From assembly GCF_024756275.1 (NCBI RefSeq), contig NZ_JANUGQ010000033.1:1-64000 (forward strand): a DNA stretch of 64,000 nt, given 5' to 3'. This document shows, one piece after another, positions 25,345 through 34,217 of this stretch (position 1 is the stretch's first letter; every line of letters starts with the position of its first letter). Under the pieces are notes generated by a model. It was not told the origin of the DNA. It did no database searches and was given only the letters and a program-made list of their open reading frames with translations. The DNA comes from Streptomyces pyxinae (GTDB taxonomy: Bacteria > Actinomycetota > Actinomycetes > Streptomycetales > Streptomycetaceae). Position numbers and translations under genes: made by a program.

Positions 25345-27741
25345 CTAGGGCACCGAGGCGTGGCCCGGGGCCCGCCGCGGAGTGCTGCCCCCGCCGTCGA
25401 CCGCGACGGGGCGGCGCTTGGAGACGTACACCGCGCCGACGATCACCACGGCGGCGAACACCGCCACCACGGCACGGACGGCCGGGCTCGCGTCCACGCC
25501 GTAGCTGAACTGCACGACGGCGGGCGCGATGAGCAGCGCCACCAGGTTCATGACCTTGAGCAGCGGGTTGATCGCCGGTCCCGCGGTGTCCTTGAAGGGA
25601 TCGCCCACGGTGTCCCCGATCACGGTCGCGGCGTGCGCCTCGCTGCCCTTGCCGCCGTGGTGGCCGTCCTCCACCAGCTTCTTGGCGTTGTCCCAGGCGC
25701 CCCCGGAGTTGGCGAGGAAGACCGCCATCAGGGTGCCGGTGCCGATGGCGCCCGCGAGGTACGCGCCGAGAGCGCCGACACCGAAGGTGAACCCGACCGC
25801 GATGGGGGCCATCACGGCGAGCAGCCCCGGGGTCGCGAGCTCCCGGAGCGCGTCCTTGGTGCAGATGTCCACGACCCGTCCGTACTCCGGCTTCTCGGTG
25901 TGGTCCATGATCCCGGGGTGGTCGCGGAACTGCCGCCGGACCTCGAAGACCACGGCCCCCGCGGAGCGTGAGACGGCGTTGATGGCGAGCCCGGAGAAGA
26001 GGAAGACCACGGCCGCCCCGAGCACCAGTCCCACCAGGTTGTTGGGCTGGGAGATGTCCATGCTCAGATTGGTCTCGGTGGCCCGGGCGCCCACGTCCAC
26101 GACGGCGGTGGCGATGGCGTCCCGGTAGGAGCCGAAGAGCGCGGCGGCCGCCAGCACCGCCGTGGCGATGGCGATGCCCTTGGTGATCGCCTTGGTGGTG
26201 TTGCCCACGGCGTCGAGGTCGGTGAGAACCTGCGCCCCGGCTCCCTGCACGTCACCGGACATCTCCGCGATGCCCTGGGCGTTGTCGGAGACCGGTCCGA
26301 AGGTGTCCATGGCGACGATCACACCCACCGTGGTGAGCAGCCCCGTTCCCGCCAGGGCGACGGCGAAGAGGGCCAGGGTGATCGACGCGCCGCCGAGCAG
26401 GAAGGTCCCGTAGACGGAGAGTCCGATCAGCAGCGCCGTGTAGACGGCGGACTCCAGCCCGATGGAGATGCCCGCGAGGACGACGGTGGCAGGTCCGGTC
26501 AGCGAGGACGTGCCGATGTCCCGCACGGGGCGGCGGCTGGTTTCGGTGAAGTATCCGGTGAGCTGCTGGATCAGCGCGGCGAGCACGATGCCGATGGCCA
26601 CGGCGACCAGGGCGAGGATCCGGGGGTCGCCGTCGTGCGCCAGGATCGCCGGGTCGGTCACGCCGTCCAGGGCGGCGTAGGACGAGGGCAGGTGGAGGAA
26701 GACCGCGACCGCCACCAGGGCCAGCGAGATGAAGGCGGAGATGAAGAAGCCGCGGTTGATGGCGGTCATACCGCTGCGGTCGGAGCGGCGGGGGGCGACC
26801 GCGAAGATTCCGGCCATCGCGGTGAGCACCCCGATCGCCGGGACGATCAGCGGGAAGGCGAGACCGAGATCCCCGAAGGCCGCCTTGCCCAGGATCAGCG
26901 CCGCGACCAGGGTCACGGCATAGGACTCGAACAGGTCGGCGGCCATGCCGGCGCAGTCGCCCACGTTGTCCCCGACGTTGTCCGCGATGGTGGCGGCGTT
27001 GCGCGGGTCGTCCTCGGGGATGCCCTGCTCGACCTTGCCCACCAGGTCGGCACCGACGTCGGCGGCCTTGGTGAAGATGCCGCCGCCGACCCGCATGAAC
27101 ATCGCGATGAGCGCGGCACCGAGGCCGAACCCCTCCAGCACCTTGGGCGCGTCCGCGGCGTAGACGAGCACGACGCAGGAGGCACCGAGCAGGCCGAGCC
27201 CCACCGTGCACATGCCGACCACGCCACCGGTGCGAAAAGCGATCTTCATGGCCCGATGGGCGACGGTGGTGAGATCCCTTTCCGGCGCTCCGGCGGCCGG
27301 AGTGGCCTCCCGGGCGGCCGCCGCCACCCGTACATTGCTGCGTACGGCGAGACGCATACCGAGGTATCCGGTGACCGCCGAGAAAAGCGCGCCCACCAGA
27401 AAGAAGAGCGAGCGGCCCCAGCGCTGTGTCCCGTTGTCGGCGGGCAGCAGCAGAAGGAGGAAGAACACCACGACGGCGAAGATCCCGAGCGTCCGCATCT
27501 GCCGCGTCAGATAGGCGTTGGCGCCCTCCTGGACGGCGGCCGCGATCTTCTTCATGGAGGCGGTGCCCTCGCCCGCGGCCAGCACCTGCCGTACGAGCAG
27601 CTGGGCGACGACCAGGGCGGCCAGCGCCACCCCGGCGATGACGATCACGATGATCCGGTTCTCGCCGGTGAGCACCGCGGCGGCGAGCGAGCTGGAGTGT
27701 TCGGTTTGTTCGGTCAGCCGTGAGAAGTCGAGCCCCGCCAT
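25345..27741 (-). CDS. hppA: Membrane H+-translocating pyrophosphatase
   Basis: A 798-residue protein with about 16 membrane helices that couples pyrophosphate hydrolysis to proton export. The pyrophosphate-binding motif is GADLVGKVEQGIPEDD (near residue 230), followed by DNVGDNVGDCAGMAADLFE and, near the end, IGDTVGDPFKDTAGPA. In the segment GNTTKAITKG (near 513) the residue after GNTT is Lys, the known mark of K+-independent enzymes; K+-dependent ones have Ala there. ATG 27741 has a strong binding site, AAGGAGGACGA. The C-terminal 20 residues are variable. Confidence 0.95.
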   Translation of the reverse strand: MAGLDFSRLTEQTEHSSSLAAAVLTGENRIIVIVIAGVALAALVVAQLLVRQVLAAGEGTASMKKIAAAVQEGANAYLTRQMRTLGIFAVVVFFLLLLLPADNGTQRWGRSLFFLVGALFSAVTGYLGMRLAVRSNVRVAAAAREATPAAGAPERDLTTVAHRAMKIAFRTGGVVGMCTVGLGLLGASCVVLVYAADAPKVLEGFGLGAALIAMFMRVGGGIFTKAADVGADLVGKVEQGIPEDDPRNAATIADNVGDNVGDCAGMAADLFESYAVTLVAALILGKAAFGDLGLAFPLIVPAIGVLTAMAGIFAVAPRRSDRSGMTAINRGFFISAFISLALVAVAVFLHLPSSYAALDGVTDPAILAHDGDPRILALVAVAIGIVLAALIQQLTGYFTETSRRPVRDIGTSSLTGPATVVLAGISIGLESAVYTALLIGLSVYGTFLLGGASITLALFAVALAGTGLLTTVGVIVAMDTFGPVSDNAQGIAEMSGDVQGAGAQVLTDLDAVGNTTKAITKGIAIATAVLAAAALFGSYRDAIATAVVDVGARATETNLSMDISQPNNLVGLVLGAAVVFLFSGLAINAVSRSAGAVVFEVRRQFRDHPGIMDHTEKPEYGRVVDICTKDALRELATPGLLAVMAPIAVGFTFGVGALGAYLAGAIGTGTLMAVFLANSGGAWDNAKKLVEDGHHGGKGSEAHAATVIGDTVGDPFKDTAGPAINPLLKVMNLVALLIAPAVVQFSYGVDASPAVRAVVAVFAAVVIVGAVYVSKRRPVAVDGGGSTPRRAPGHASVP

Positions 27742-28453
27742 TCGTCCTCCTTGACGTCAGAAGAGCTCAAGATGTGGACGGATTGTAGGGAGCATGACCC
27801 GATCGAGACAGAGTGCCGTAGAACAGAATCGACCGGTACTCGACGTACGGCAAATGATCGACGGACTTCATTCACCCGCTGGGAGTAATACCGACCTGCG
27901 CGTGCGCCGTCACGAATGATCGAACGGCGACCCCGCACCGCGCCCGCAAAAGGATCACGGGGGAATGGGGAATGGCCCGGAAACACCGGAAGACCCCCGC
28001 CGACGGAGCCTTCCGGTGATCTTCGAAGGCTTCCGGTGTGCGCGTCGTGTCGTCCGGTGTACGCGCACGGGTGCGGGGATGCGGGATACGGGCCCGGGTT
28101 CGCGAAGGGCATCGGCGTACGGCGGTGTGTGTACGGGCCGGCCGGGGCCCACGCCCTCCGCGAGCCCCCGGCGGCTCTCCGGGGACCGGCTCGTGGCTCA
28201 CCCTTGAGGCCCGGTCGACTCGCCGGGGTCCCGAGCGCGCGTGAGCACCGGGGCAGCCGCACGCGTCCGCGCCGGTCTCGGCGGGGATTCCGCCGGTCCA
28301 GGGAGCTCCCGGACAACAGTCTGGATTACGGGCCCGGGCACGGAGAAGCCCCTCGGAGGGTCCTCCCGCCTTCCCTGCCCCTGCGGATCCCCAGCACCCC
28401 ACTCACCCTCGGGGCCGTCGGCTTCTCCGGGGTCAGCGGTCAGCGGGTCGGTA
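27742..28453. other. Spacer upstream of hppA
   Basis: No gene is visible. The first 180 bases next to hppA have lower G+C than the rest and should hold its promoter. The remainder is very G+C-rich with CGGGTGCG-type words and no consistent reading frame. Confidence 0.5.
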
Positions 28454-28485
28454 GGTCAGAGGGTCAGAGGGTCAGAGGGTCAGAG
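28454..28485. repeat. Tandem 8-bp repeat GGTCAGAG, four exact copies, covering a stop codon
   Basis: Four perfect 8-bp units run into the 3' end of the anti-sigma factor gene; its stop (TCA on the plus strand, 28480-28482) is part of the fourth unit. Any slippage would change only the sequence after the stop, unless it hit the last unit. Confidence 0.85.
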
Positions 28486-28938
28486 AAGGGTCGTCGGAGA
28501 AGTGGTGGGCCAGCTCATCCGGATGACCCCGCCCCGCTCGCCGGCGGAGACCTCCATGTCGTCCACGAGACCACTGATCACGGCGAGGCCCATCTCGTCC
28601 TCGCCCTCGGCGTCGTCGAACTGCTCCGCCGGTGCCGCGTCCCGGCTGCCCGGCACCCCGGCGGCATCCGCCGCGGCGACGCCGGCGCCCGGCACCTCGT
28701 CGCCGACCTCGATGGAGAAGGTCTTCTCCTCCTCGGTCAGCACCACCCGCACCGGTGAGGTCACGTCGTTGCTGCGGTGGAGTCCGACCGCACGGGAACA
28801 CGCCTCGCCCACGGCCAGCCTGACCTCGTCCAGCACCGCCTCGTCCACGCCGGCCCGGCGCGCCACGGCGGCGGCCACCAGACGGGCCGTCCTGACGTGC
28901 TCGGGCTGGGCGCTGAAGCGGAGTTCGACGGTGGCCAT
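28480..28938 (-). CDS. RsbW-like anti-sigma factor paired with BldG
   Basis: 152 residues with a GHKL (histidine-kinase-like ATPase) fold. The N box is LDEVRLAVGEACSRAV (about 36-51) and the G1-type box is DEMGLAVISGLVDDM (about 114-128). A Gly/Ala/Asp-rich insert of about 35 residues separates them. Such proteins phosphorylate a partner anti-anti-sigma factor and sequester a sigma factor. It lies downstream of bldG on the same strand, and in S. coelicolor the gene in this position is co-transcribed with bldG and its product binds BldG. ATG 28938 has GAGGGGGA upstream. Confidence 0.85.
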   Translation of the reverse strand: MATVELRFSAQPEHVRTARLVAAAVARRAGVDEAVLDEVRLAVGEACSRAVGLHRSNDVTSPVRVVLTEEEKTFSIEVGDEVPGAGVAAADAAGVPGSRDAAPAEQFDDAEGEDEMGLAVISGLVDDMEVSAGERGGVIRMSWPTTSPTTLL

Positions 28939-29212
28939 GCTGTCCCCCTCGGACGTACGAGCCTGTGTGCCACGGGACCGGGCCGACTGCCCGGTGCCCC
29001 TGCTCCCGGTGCTCCCGGCGAGCCCCGGAACACCGCCCGGCGGCGATACGGGTCACCTCCGGGAGCGGTGCCACACCCGCGTCCCGGCACGGCACCGGTC
29101 CGGTGGCGCGGACGTACGGTCCGGTCCGCGCACGGACGGTCCGACGACCGGGCCCGCACCGTCCGGGACGGCCGGGGCCGCCCCGAACAGCAGGGCCATG
29201 GAGCACACGGCG

Positions 29213-29230
29213 GGCGCCGGGCCCGGCGCC
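29213..29230 (-). terminator. Perfect palindrome downstream of bldG
   Basis: GGCGCCGGGCCCGGCGCC is an 18-bp perfect inverted repeat starting 28 bases after the bldG stop. It could end part of the bldG transcripts; in S. coelicolor both single and two-gene bldG transcripts are reported. The rest of 28939-29257 shows no gene. Confidence 0.45.
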
Positions 29231-29257
29231 CGGCCGCCCGGGGCCGGACGTACCGCC

Positions 29258-29611
29258 TCAGTCGGTGGCCTCGATGGCCTCTTCCACCGTGGTGTGGATT
29301 GGGAACACCTTGGTCAGACCGGTGATCCGGAAGATCTTCAGAATGCGCTCCTGGTTGCAGACCAGGCGCAGCGAGCCCTCGTGCGCGCGGACGCGCTTGA
29401 GGCCGCCCACGAGCACGCCGAGGCCGGTCGAGTCGAGGAAGTCCACGCCCTCCATGTCGACGACCAGGTGATAACTGCCGTCGTTCACCAACTCGACCAA
29501 CTGCTCGCGCAGCTTGGGCGCGGTATACACATCAATCTCGCCACCGACCTCGACGACCGTACGGTCGCCGCCAGGGCCGGTCACATTGCGAGTCGACAGG
29601 GACAGGTCCAC
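29258..29611 (-). CDS. bldG: Anti-anti-sigma factor BldG
   Basis: 117 residues with a full STAS fold, nearly identical in pattern to Streptomyces BldG, a regulator needed for aerial growth and antibiotic production. The phosphorylated Ser is in FLDSTGLG (Ser 61 here, Ser 57 in the 113-residue S. coelicolor protein, because this one has a short insert TGPG near residue 11). GTG 29611 follows GGAGG. It is divergent from a helicase gene with 79 bases between them, so the two promoters must overlap with or lie within the coding ends. Confidence 0.95.
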   Translation of the reverse strand: MDLSLSTRNVTGPGGDRTVVEVGGEIDVYTAPKLREQLVELVNDGSYHLVVDMEGVDFLDSTGLGVLVGGLKRVRAHEGSLRLVCNQERILKIFRITGLTKVFPIHTTVEEAIEATD

Positions 29612-29690
29612 GGATCCTCCAGCACCTTGCTATCGAGCGGTCGCCCCTCGGGTCTCCCCGACGGAGCCAGGGGACGGATCGCCAGCCGCG

Positions 29691-32147
29691 ATGGCATTCA
29701 ATCACTTACCAGCAGCCATGCACGACGCCTTGGGAGCATTGTCCGTCACGCCAGTGACACACTCGGTGCCGATGGCCATGAATCACCGCCCCAGTCGACC
29801 GCCCGGGAACGGGGAAAGCCGCCCCTCCCCCGGTGCCGTCCTCGACCGGCTCGCCGCAGGAGCGAACCGGGCTGCGCGCATCACTCATACGGAGCACCTG
29901 CCCCCGAGGGAGGGCAGGCATGCCCTCTGGCCCGCGCGTATCCGACCTGAAGTGATCAAGGCCCTGCGCGACTGCGGCATCGACCATCCGTGGGAGCACC
30001 AGGCGGCCGCCGCCGACCATGCCCTGGACGGCGAGTCGGTGGTCATCGCCACCGGAACCGCCTCGGGCAAGTCGCTGGCCTATCTGCTGCCGGTGCTGTC
30101 CACCCTGCTCGACGGGTCCGAGGCGGCCAACGGCCGGGGCGCGACCGCCCTGTACCTCGCTCCCACCAAGGCGCTCGCGGCCGATCAGCGGCGGGCGGTG
30201 CGGTCCCTGGCCGCGCCGCTGGGAAACCGGATCCGCCCCGCCGTGTACGACGGCGACACCCCCGTGGAGGAGCGGGAGTGGGTCCGCCAGTACGCCAACT
30301 ACGTCCTGACCAACCCCGACATGCTCCACCGGGGCATACTCCCCTCCCATCCGCGCTGGTCCGCCTTTCTGCGGGCGCTGCGCTTCGTGGTCGTCGACGA
30401 GTGCCACACCTACCGCGGGGTCTTCGGCTCGCACGTCGCCCAGGTACTGCGCCGGCTGCGCCGACTCTGCGCCCGGTACGGCTCCGAGCCGGTCTTCCTC
30501 CTCGCCTCCGCCACCGCCGCCCGGCCGGCCGACGCCGCCGGACGGCTGACCGGGCTTCCGGTGACCGAGGTCGCGGACGACGCCTCGCCCCGGGGCGAGC
30601 TGGTCTTCGCCCTCTGGGAGCCGCCGCTCACCGCACTGGAGGGCGAGCGCGGTGCCCCGGTGCGCCGCACCGCCACCGCGGAGACCGCCGACCTCCTCAC
30701 CGATCTGACCGTCCAGGGCGTCCGCTCCGTGGCCTTCGTACGCTCCCGGCGCGGCGCCGAGCTCATTTCCGTCATCGCCCAGGAGCGGCTGGCCGAGGTG
30801 GACCGCTCCCTGGCCCGCCGGGTCGCCGCCTACCGGGGCGGCTATCTGCCGGAGGAGCGCCGCGCCCTGGAGCGCGCCCTGCACTCCGGGGAACTGCTCG
30901 GGCTGGCCGCGACCACCGCCCTGGAGCTGGGCATCGACGTGTCCGGACTGGACGCCGTGGTCATCGCCGGCTATCCGGGCACCCGGGCCTCGCTCTGGCA
31001 GCAGGCGGGCCGGGCCGGCCGCTCCGGGCAGGGGGCGCTCGCCGTGCTCGTGGCCCGGGACGACCCGCTGGACACCTTCCTGGTCCATCACCCGGAGGCG
31101 CTCTTCCGGCAGCCCGTGGAGTCCACCGTGCTGGACCCGGACAACCCGTATGTGCTCGCGCCCCATCTGTGCGCCGCCGCCGCGGAGCAGCCGCTCACCG
31201 AGGACGACCTGCCGCTCTTCGGACCGGCCGCGCCGGGGCTGCTGCCCCAGCTGGAGGCGGCCGGACTGCTGCGCCGGCGGGCCTCCGGCTGGTACTGGAC
31301 GCGCCGGGAACGTGCCGCCGACCTCGCGGACATCCGGGGCGCGGGCGGCAGCCCGGTGCGGATCGTCGAGGAGGGCACCGGCCGGCTGCTCGGCACCGTG
31401 GACGAACCCGCCTCCCACGGCGCCGTCCACGAGGGCGCCGTCCATCTGCACCAGGGCCGCACGTATCTGGTGCGCCGGCTGGACCTGAAGGACTCGGTGG
31501 CGCTGGTGGAGGAGGCGAACCCGCCGTACTCGACGACCGCCCGCGACACCACCGCCATCGCGGTACTGGAGACCGACGCCGAGGTCCCCTGGGGCCGGGG
31601 ACGGCTCTGCTACGGCTCCGTCGAGGTCACCAACCAGGTGGTCTCCTTCCTGCGCCGCCGTCTCATCACGGGCGAGGTGCTCGGTGAGACCAAGCTGGAC
31701 CTGCCGCCACGCATACTCCGCACCCGTGCCGTGTGGTGGACGGTCACCGAGGACCAGCTGGACGCGGCCCGGGTGAATCCGGAACAGCTGGGCGGCGCCC
31801 TGCACGCCGCCGAGCACGCCTCCATCGGTCTGCTGCCGCTCTTCGCCACCTGCGACCGCTGGGACATCGGAGGTGTGTCCGTACCACTGCACCCCGACAC
31901 CCTGCTGCCCACGGTCTTCGTGTACGACGGCCATCCCGGGGGCGCCGGATTCGCGGAGCGCGCCTTCCGCACCGCACGGGACTGGCTCACCGCCACCCGG
32001 GACGCCATCGCCTCCTGCGAGTGCGTGGCCGGCTGCCCGTCCTGTGTGCAGTCGCCCAAGTGCGGCAACGGCAATGACCCGCTGCACAAGCGGGGAGCGG
32101 TGCGCCTGCTCACCGAACTGCTCCGGGGCGCACCGCCCACGCCCTGA
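29691..32147 (+). CDS. MrfA-like DEAD/DEAH helicase with DUF1998 domain
   Basis: An 818-residue superfamily 2 helicase. Motif I is ATGTASGKS, motif II is VVDECHTY (a DECH box), motif III is SAT in LLASATAARP, and motif VI is QQAGRAGRSG. The C-terminal DUF1998 domain carries four Cys in CECVAGCPSCVQSPKCG, the zinc site of the MrfA group that repairs mitomycin-type DNA damage in Bacillus. A repair role is likely from the family. ATG 29691 gives the family-like N-terminus. The last 538 bases are overlapped by the opposite TadE-like frame. Confidence 0.88.
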   Translation: MAFNHLPAAMHDALGALSVTPVTHSVPMAMNHRPSRPPGNGESRPSPGAVLDRLAAGANRAARITHTEHLPPREGRHALWPARIRPEVIKALRDCGIDHPWEHQAAAADHALDGESVVIATGTASGKSLAYLLPVLSTLLDGSEAANGRGATALYLAPTKALAADQRRAVRSLAAPLGNRIRPAVYDGDTPVEEREWVRQYANYVLTNPDMLHRGILPSHPRWSAFLRALRFVVVDECHTYRGVFGSHVAQVLRRLRRLCARYGSEPVFLLASATAARPADAAGRLTGLPVTEVADDASPRGELVFALWEPPLTALEGERGAPVRRTATAETADLLTDLTVQGVRSVAFVRSRRGAELISVIAQERLAEVDRSLARRVAAYRGGYLPEERRALERALHSGELLGLAATTALELGIDVSGLDAVVIAGYPGTRASLWQQAGRAGRSGQGALAVLVARDDPLDTFLVHHPEALFRQPVESTVLDPDNPYVLAPHLCAAAAEQPLTEDDLPLFGPAAPGLLPQLEAAGLLRRRASGWYWTRRERAADLADIRGAGGSPVRIVEEGTGRLLGTVDEPASHGAVHEGAVHLHQGRTYLVRRLDLKDSVALVEEANPPYSTTARDTTAIAVLETDAEVPWGRGRLCYGSVEVTNQVVSFLRRRLITGEVLGETKLDLPPRILRTRAVWWTVTEDQLDAARVNPEQLGGALHAAEHASIGLLPLFATCDRWDIGGVSVPLHPDTLLPTVFVYDGHPGGAGFAERAFRTARDWLTATRDAIASCECVAGCPSCVQSPKCGNGNDPLHKRGAVRLLTELLRGAPPTP

Positions 32148-32653
32148 CGGACGCTCGCCCACGGGCCGGGCGGCGGCCCGGTACCCGGGGTCGAACCCGC
32201 CACGGCCGCGCCCGTCACCGCCGGGCCGGCCGCCGCCGAGCCGGCCCGAGGCCCCGTACCCGAGGCCGGGCCCGCCGGATCGACAAGACCAGTCCCCGCA
32301 ACCGGGCCCGCCGGGCCGCTCCCCGCTGCCGGGCCCGCGCGCGACCTGCTCTCGGGCGTGTAGGGCCCGAAGCGCGAGCGGACGGTGACCTCGGCGGTCT
32401 CGCCGCGCAGACCGCAGCCCGTCAGCTCCGCGCCCTGGGCCCGGGCGACCCGGGCGGCGGCCCGGCAGGCGTGGCCGGCGCCCCACAGCGCCCGGTCGGC
32501 CGCCGCGAGCGCCGCGAGGTCGGCGGCGCCGGCCGCCCGGTGCCGTGCGGCCACCGCCTGGCCCAGGGCGAGGACGGCCGCGAACACGGTGCCCAGGACC
32601 GTCGCCGCCATGGCCACCCATACGGTCGCGGAGCCCCGGTCGCGGCCGCTCAC
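31610..32653 (-). CDS. TadE/Rv3654c-like pilus-associated protein, 3' end overlapping the helicase gene
   Basis: From GTG 32653 (overlapping the previous stop as GTGA) the protein begins RGSATVWVAMAATVLGTVFA, the N-terminal pilin-like helix of TadE/TadG-type proteins, followed by AGAADLAALAAADRAL and a Cys pair. That part, about 110 residues, is convincing. The frame then stays open through a Gly/Pro/Ala-rich stretch and antisense to 538 bases of the helicase gene before stopping at 31610, giving 347 residues. Relatives are usually only about 110-150 residues, so the native stop has probably been lost or the C-terminus is spurious. It is the last gene of the Tad locus. Confidence 0.6.
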   Translation of the reverse strand: MSGRDRGSATVWVAMAATVLGTVFAAVLALGQAVAARHRAAGAADLAALAAADRALWGAGHACRAAARVARAQGAELTGCGLRGETAEVTVRSRFGPYTPESRSRAGPAAGSGPAGPVAGTGLVDPAGPASGTGPRAGSAAAGPAVTGAAVAGSTPGTGPPPGPWASVRQGVGGAPRSSSVSRRTAPRLCSGSLPLPHLGDCTQDGQPATHSQEAMASRVAVSQSRAVRKARSANPAPPGWPSYTKTVGSRVSGCSGTDTPPMSQRSQVAKSGSRPMEACSAACRAPPSCSGFTRAASSWSSVTVHHTARVRSMRGGRSSLVSPSTSPVMRRRRRKETTWLVTSTEP

Positions 32654-33060
32654 GGGGTGACTCCGACCGTCTCCTCGGCGAGCGCCGCCGCCTCCGCGTG
32701 GAGGGTCAGGGCCAGCGAACCCGGCCCCGGGGTCGGCGCCTCCACCCGGACCCGCCACAGGTCACCGGCGCGCTCCACCGCCACCCGGGCGCCGTCCGGG
32801 GCGGCCGCCCGGGCGGCGGCCGCGGCGGCCGCGGCCGGCTCCGAGCGGGCCGCCGCGCGCGCCCCGGCCCGTGCCGCGTCCACGCACCGGATCTGCGCGG
32901 CGGCGGCCGTGAGTGCCCAGACCAGCGCCATGGTGAGCACCAGCAGGGCGGGCACCGTGACCGCGGCCTCGGCGGTGACCGCGCCCTGGTCGCGCGGCCT
33001 CCGGCCCGGCCGTGCCCGGGAGGCCCCGCCCGGTCGGCCGGACCGGTCAGAACTGGGCAT
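32650..33060 (-). CDS. TadE-like minor pilin
   Basis: 136 residues. A basic N-terminus of about 25 residues is followed by GAVTAEAAVTVPALLVLTMA, the TadE signature with Glu at position 5 of the mature-like segment and one membrane helix. The C-terminal part is a short beta-rich domain. It overlaps the DUF4244 gene by 14 bases and the next gene by 4, so it belongs to one translationally coupled operon. TadE-type proteins are minor components of Flp/Tad pili. Confidence 0.82.
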   Translation of the reverse strand: MPSSDRSGRPGGASRARPGRRPRDQGAVTAEAAVTVPALLVLTMALVWALTAAAAQIRCVDAARAGARAAARSEPAAAAAAAARAAAPDGARVAVERAGDLWRVRVEAPTPGPGSLALTLHAEAAALAEETVGVTP

Positions 33061-33310
33061 TGAGTGCCTTGCCGATCAGCGACTGCAAACCGCTGGAGAC
33101 CGTGTCGCTGGTGACGATCCGGTAGAGCACGGCGGCGAAGGCGCAGGCCGCGATGGTGCCCATGGCGTATTCGGCTGTGGTCATGCCGGTGTCCTGGCCG
33201 GAGGGACGCATCCGGGCCCCGAGCCACGCCCGGATCCGCCGGTACCGGAAGCGCACATCGGCTCCCTGAATCGCCCCGGCCCGCTTCTCGTTCTCCATGG
33301 TGACCTCCAT
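33047..33310 (-). CDS. DUF4244 protein, Flp-pilin-like
   Basis: 87 residues from ATG 33310 (AAAGGAG upstream); ATG 33298 is also possible. A basic N-terminus of about 45 residues is followed by GMTTAEYAMGTIAACAFAAV, a pilin-like cleavage region with Glu five residues after the Gly and a single membrane helix, and a short tail. It has the place and form of the structural pilin in the Tad locus: between tadC and the TadE-like genes. Confidence 0.8.
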   Translation of the reverse strand: MEVTMENEKRAGAIQGADVRFRYRRIRAWLGARMRPSGQDTGMTTAEYAMGTIAACAFAAVLYRIVTSDTVSSGLQSLIGKALNAQF

Positions 33311-33446
33311 CGGTTGTCGTTCTCCTTTCTCCCGCGCCACGCGGGCGCGGGGGTCAAGCGCGCGTCCTGGGCTTCGGGCTCCGGTGGGTCCGGGCCACCC
33401 GCGAGGTGGCCGGGCGCCCCCGGAGGTCCGGCCCCGCTACCACCGC

Positions 33447-34217
33447 TCACAACAGCCCGCTCGCCAGTCCGACGACCACCGGAGCCACGCCGACGGCCAG
33501 AAAGGCGGGCAGGAAGCACAGCCCCACCGGCGCCGTCATCAGCACCTGGGCCCGCTGTGCCCGGGCGGCGCCCCGGCGGCCCCGCTCGGCCCGGAGCCCG
33601 GTGGCCAGCCGGGCGACGCCATCGGCGGCCGGGGCGCCCGAGGCATCCGCCCGCTCCAGGCAGCGGGCCAGCGGCCCGGCACCCGGCAGGGCGCCCAGAC
33701 GGGCCCATGCCTCGGTCGGTTCGCCGCCGAGTCGCAGCTCGGCCGCGGCCCGGGCCAGCCGGTCGCCCAGCGGCCCGCCCAGGGAGCGTCCGACCGCGTC
33801 GGCCGCCTGCTGGGGGCCGGCCCCGGCCGAGAGGCACGCCGCCAGCAGATCCGCCGCCAGCGGAAGCCGGCGTTCCGCGTCCTGGGCCGTCTCGTCGGGG
33901 GCCGGAGGCGACCGCCGCAGCCAACCGCGCACGCCCCAGGCCGCCACGGCGCCCAACAGGCCACCGGATGCACCGCCGACCACCGCCGCCACCGTGATCG
34001 CGGCCCCCAGCGGAGCCGCCCAACCGCGGGCCCGGGCCATCGCCCCGACGGCCGGCCGTCGGCCGGCTCCGCGTCGGGCGGGCCGGCCCAGCAGGGCACC
34101 ACCCCGGTGGCGCACCCGGTGCCCGGCCCGGCGGTCCGACACCGACCGGGCCGCCCACAGCCAACCCGCCGAGACGGTGAGCACCAGGGCGACCGGGCTC
34201 GCCGATCCACCGGTCAT
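33447..34217 (-). CDS. TadC-like type II/IV secretion membrane protein
   Basis: 256 residues with the T2SSF cytoplasmic domain (LPLAADLLAACLSAGAGP to RLATGLRAERG) between membrane helices at about 50-80 (with a first at the N-terminus) and a C-terminal pair (VLMTAPVGLCFLPAFLAVGV and VVVGLASGLL). It pairs with the TadB-like protein as the inner-membrane platform of the pilus machine. It starts 4 bases inside the preceding gene. Confidence 0.85.
   Translation of the reverse strand: MTGGSASPVALVLTVSAGWLWAARSVSDRRAGHRVRHRGGALLGRPARRGAGRRPAVGAMARARGWAAPLGAAITVAAVVGGASGGLLGAVAAWGVRGWLRRSPPAPDETAQDAERRLPLAADLLAACLSAGAGPQQAADAVGRSLGGPLGDRLARAAAELRLGGEPTEAWARLGALPGAGPLARCLERADASGAPAADGVARLATGLRAERGRRGAARAQRAQVLMTAPVGLCFLPAFLAVGVAPVVVGLASGLL

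Noticed and set aside
29706..32621. Minus-strand frame of 971 residues opposite the helicase gene
   Set aside because: Gly/Gln/Arg-rich shadow; the helicase on the other strand has all motifs in order.
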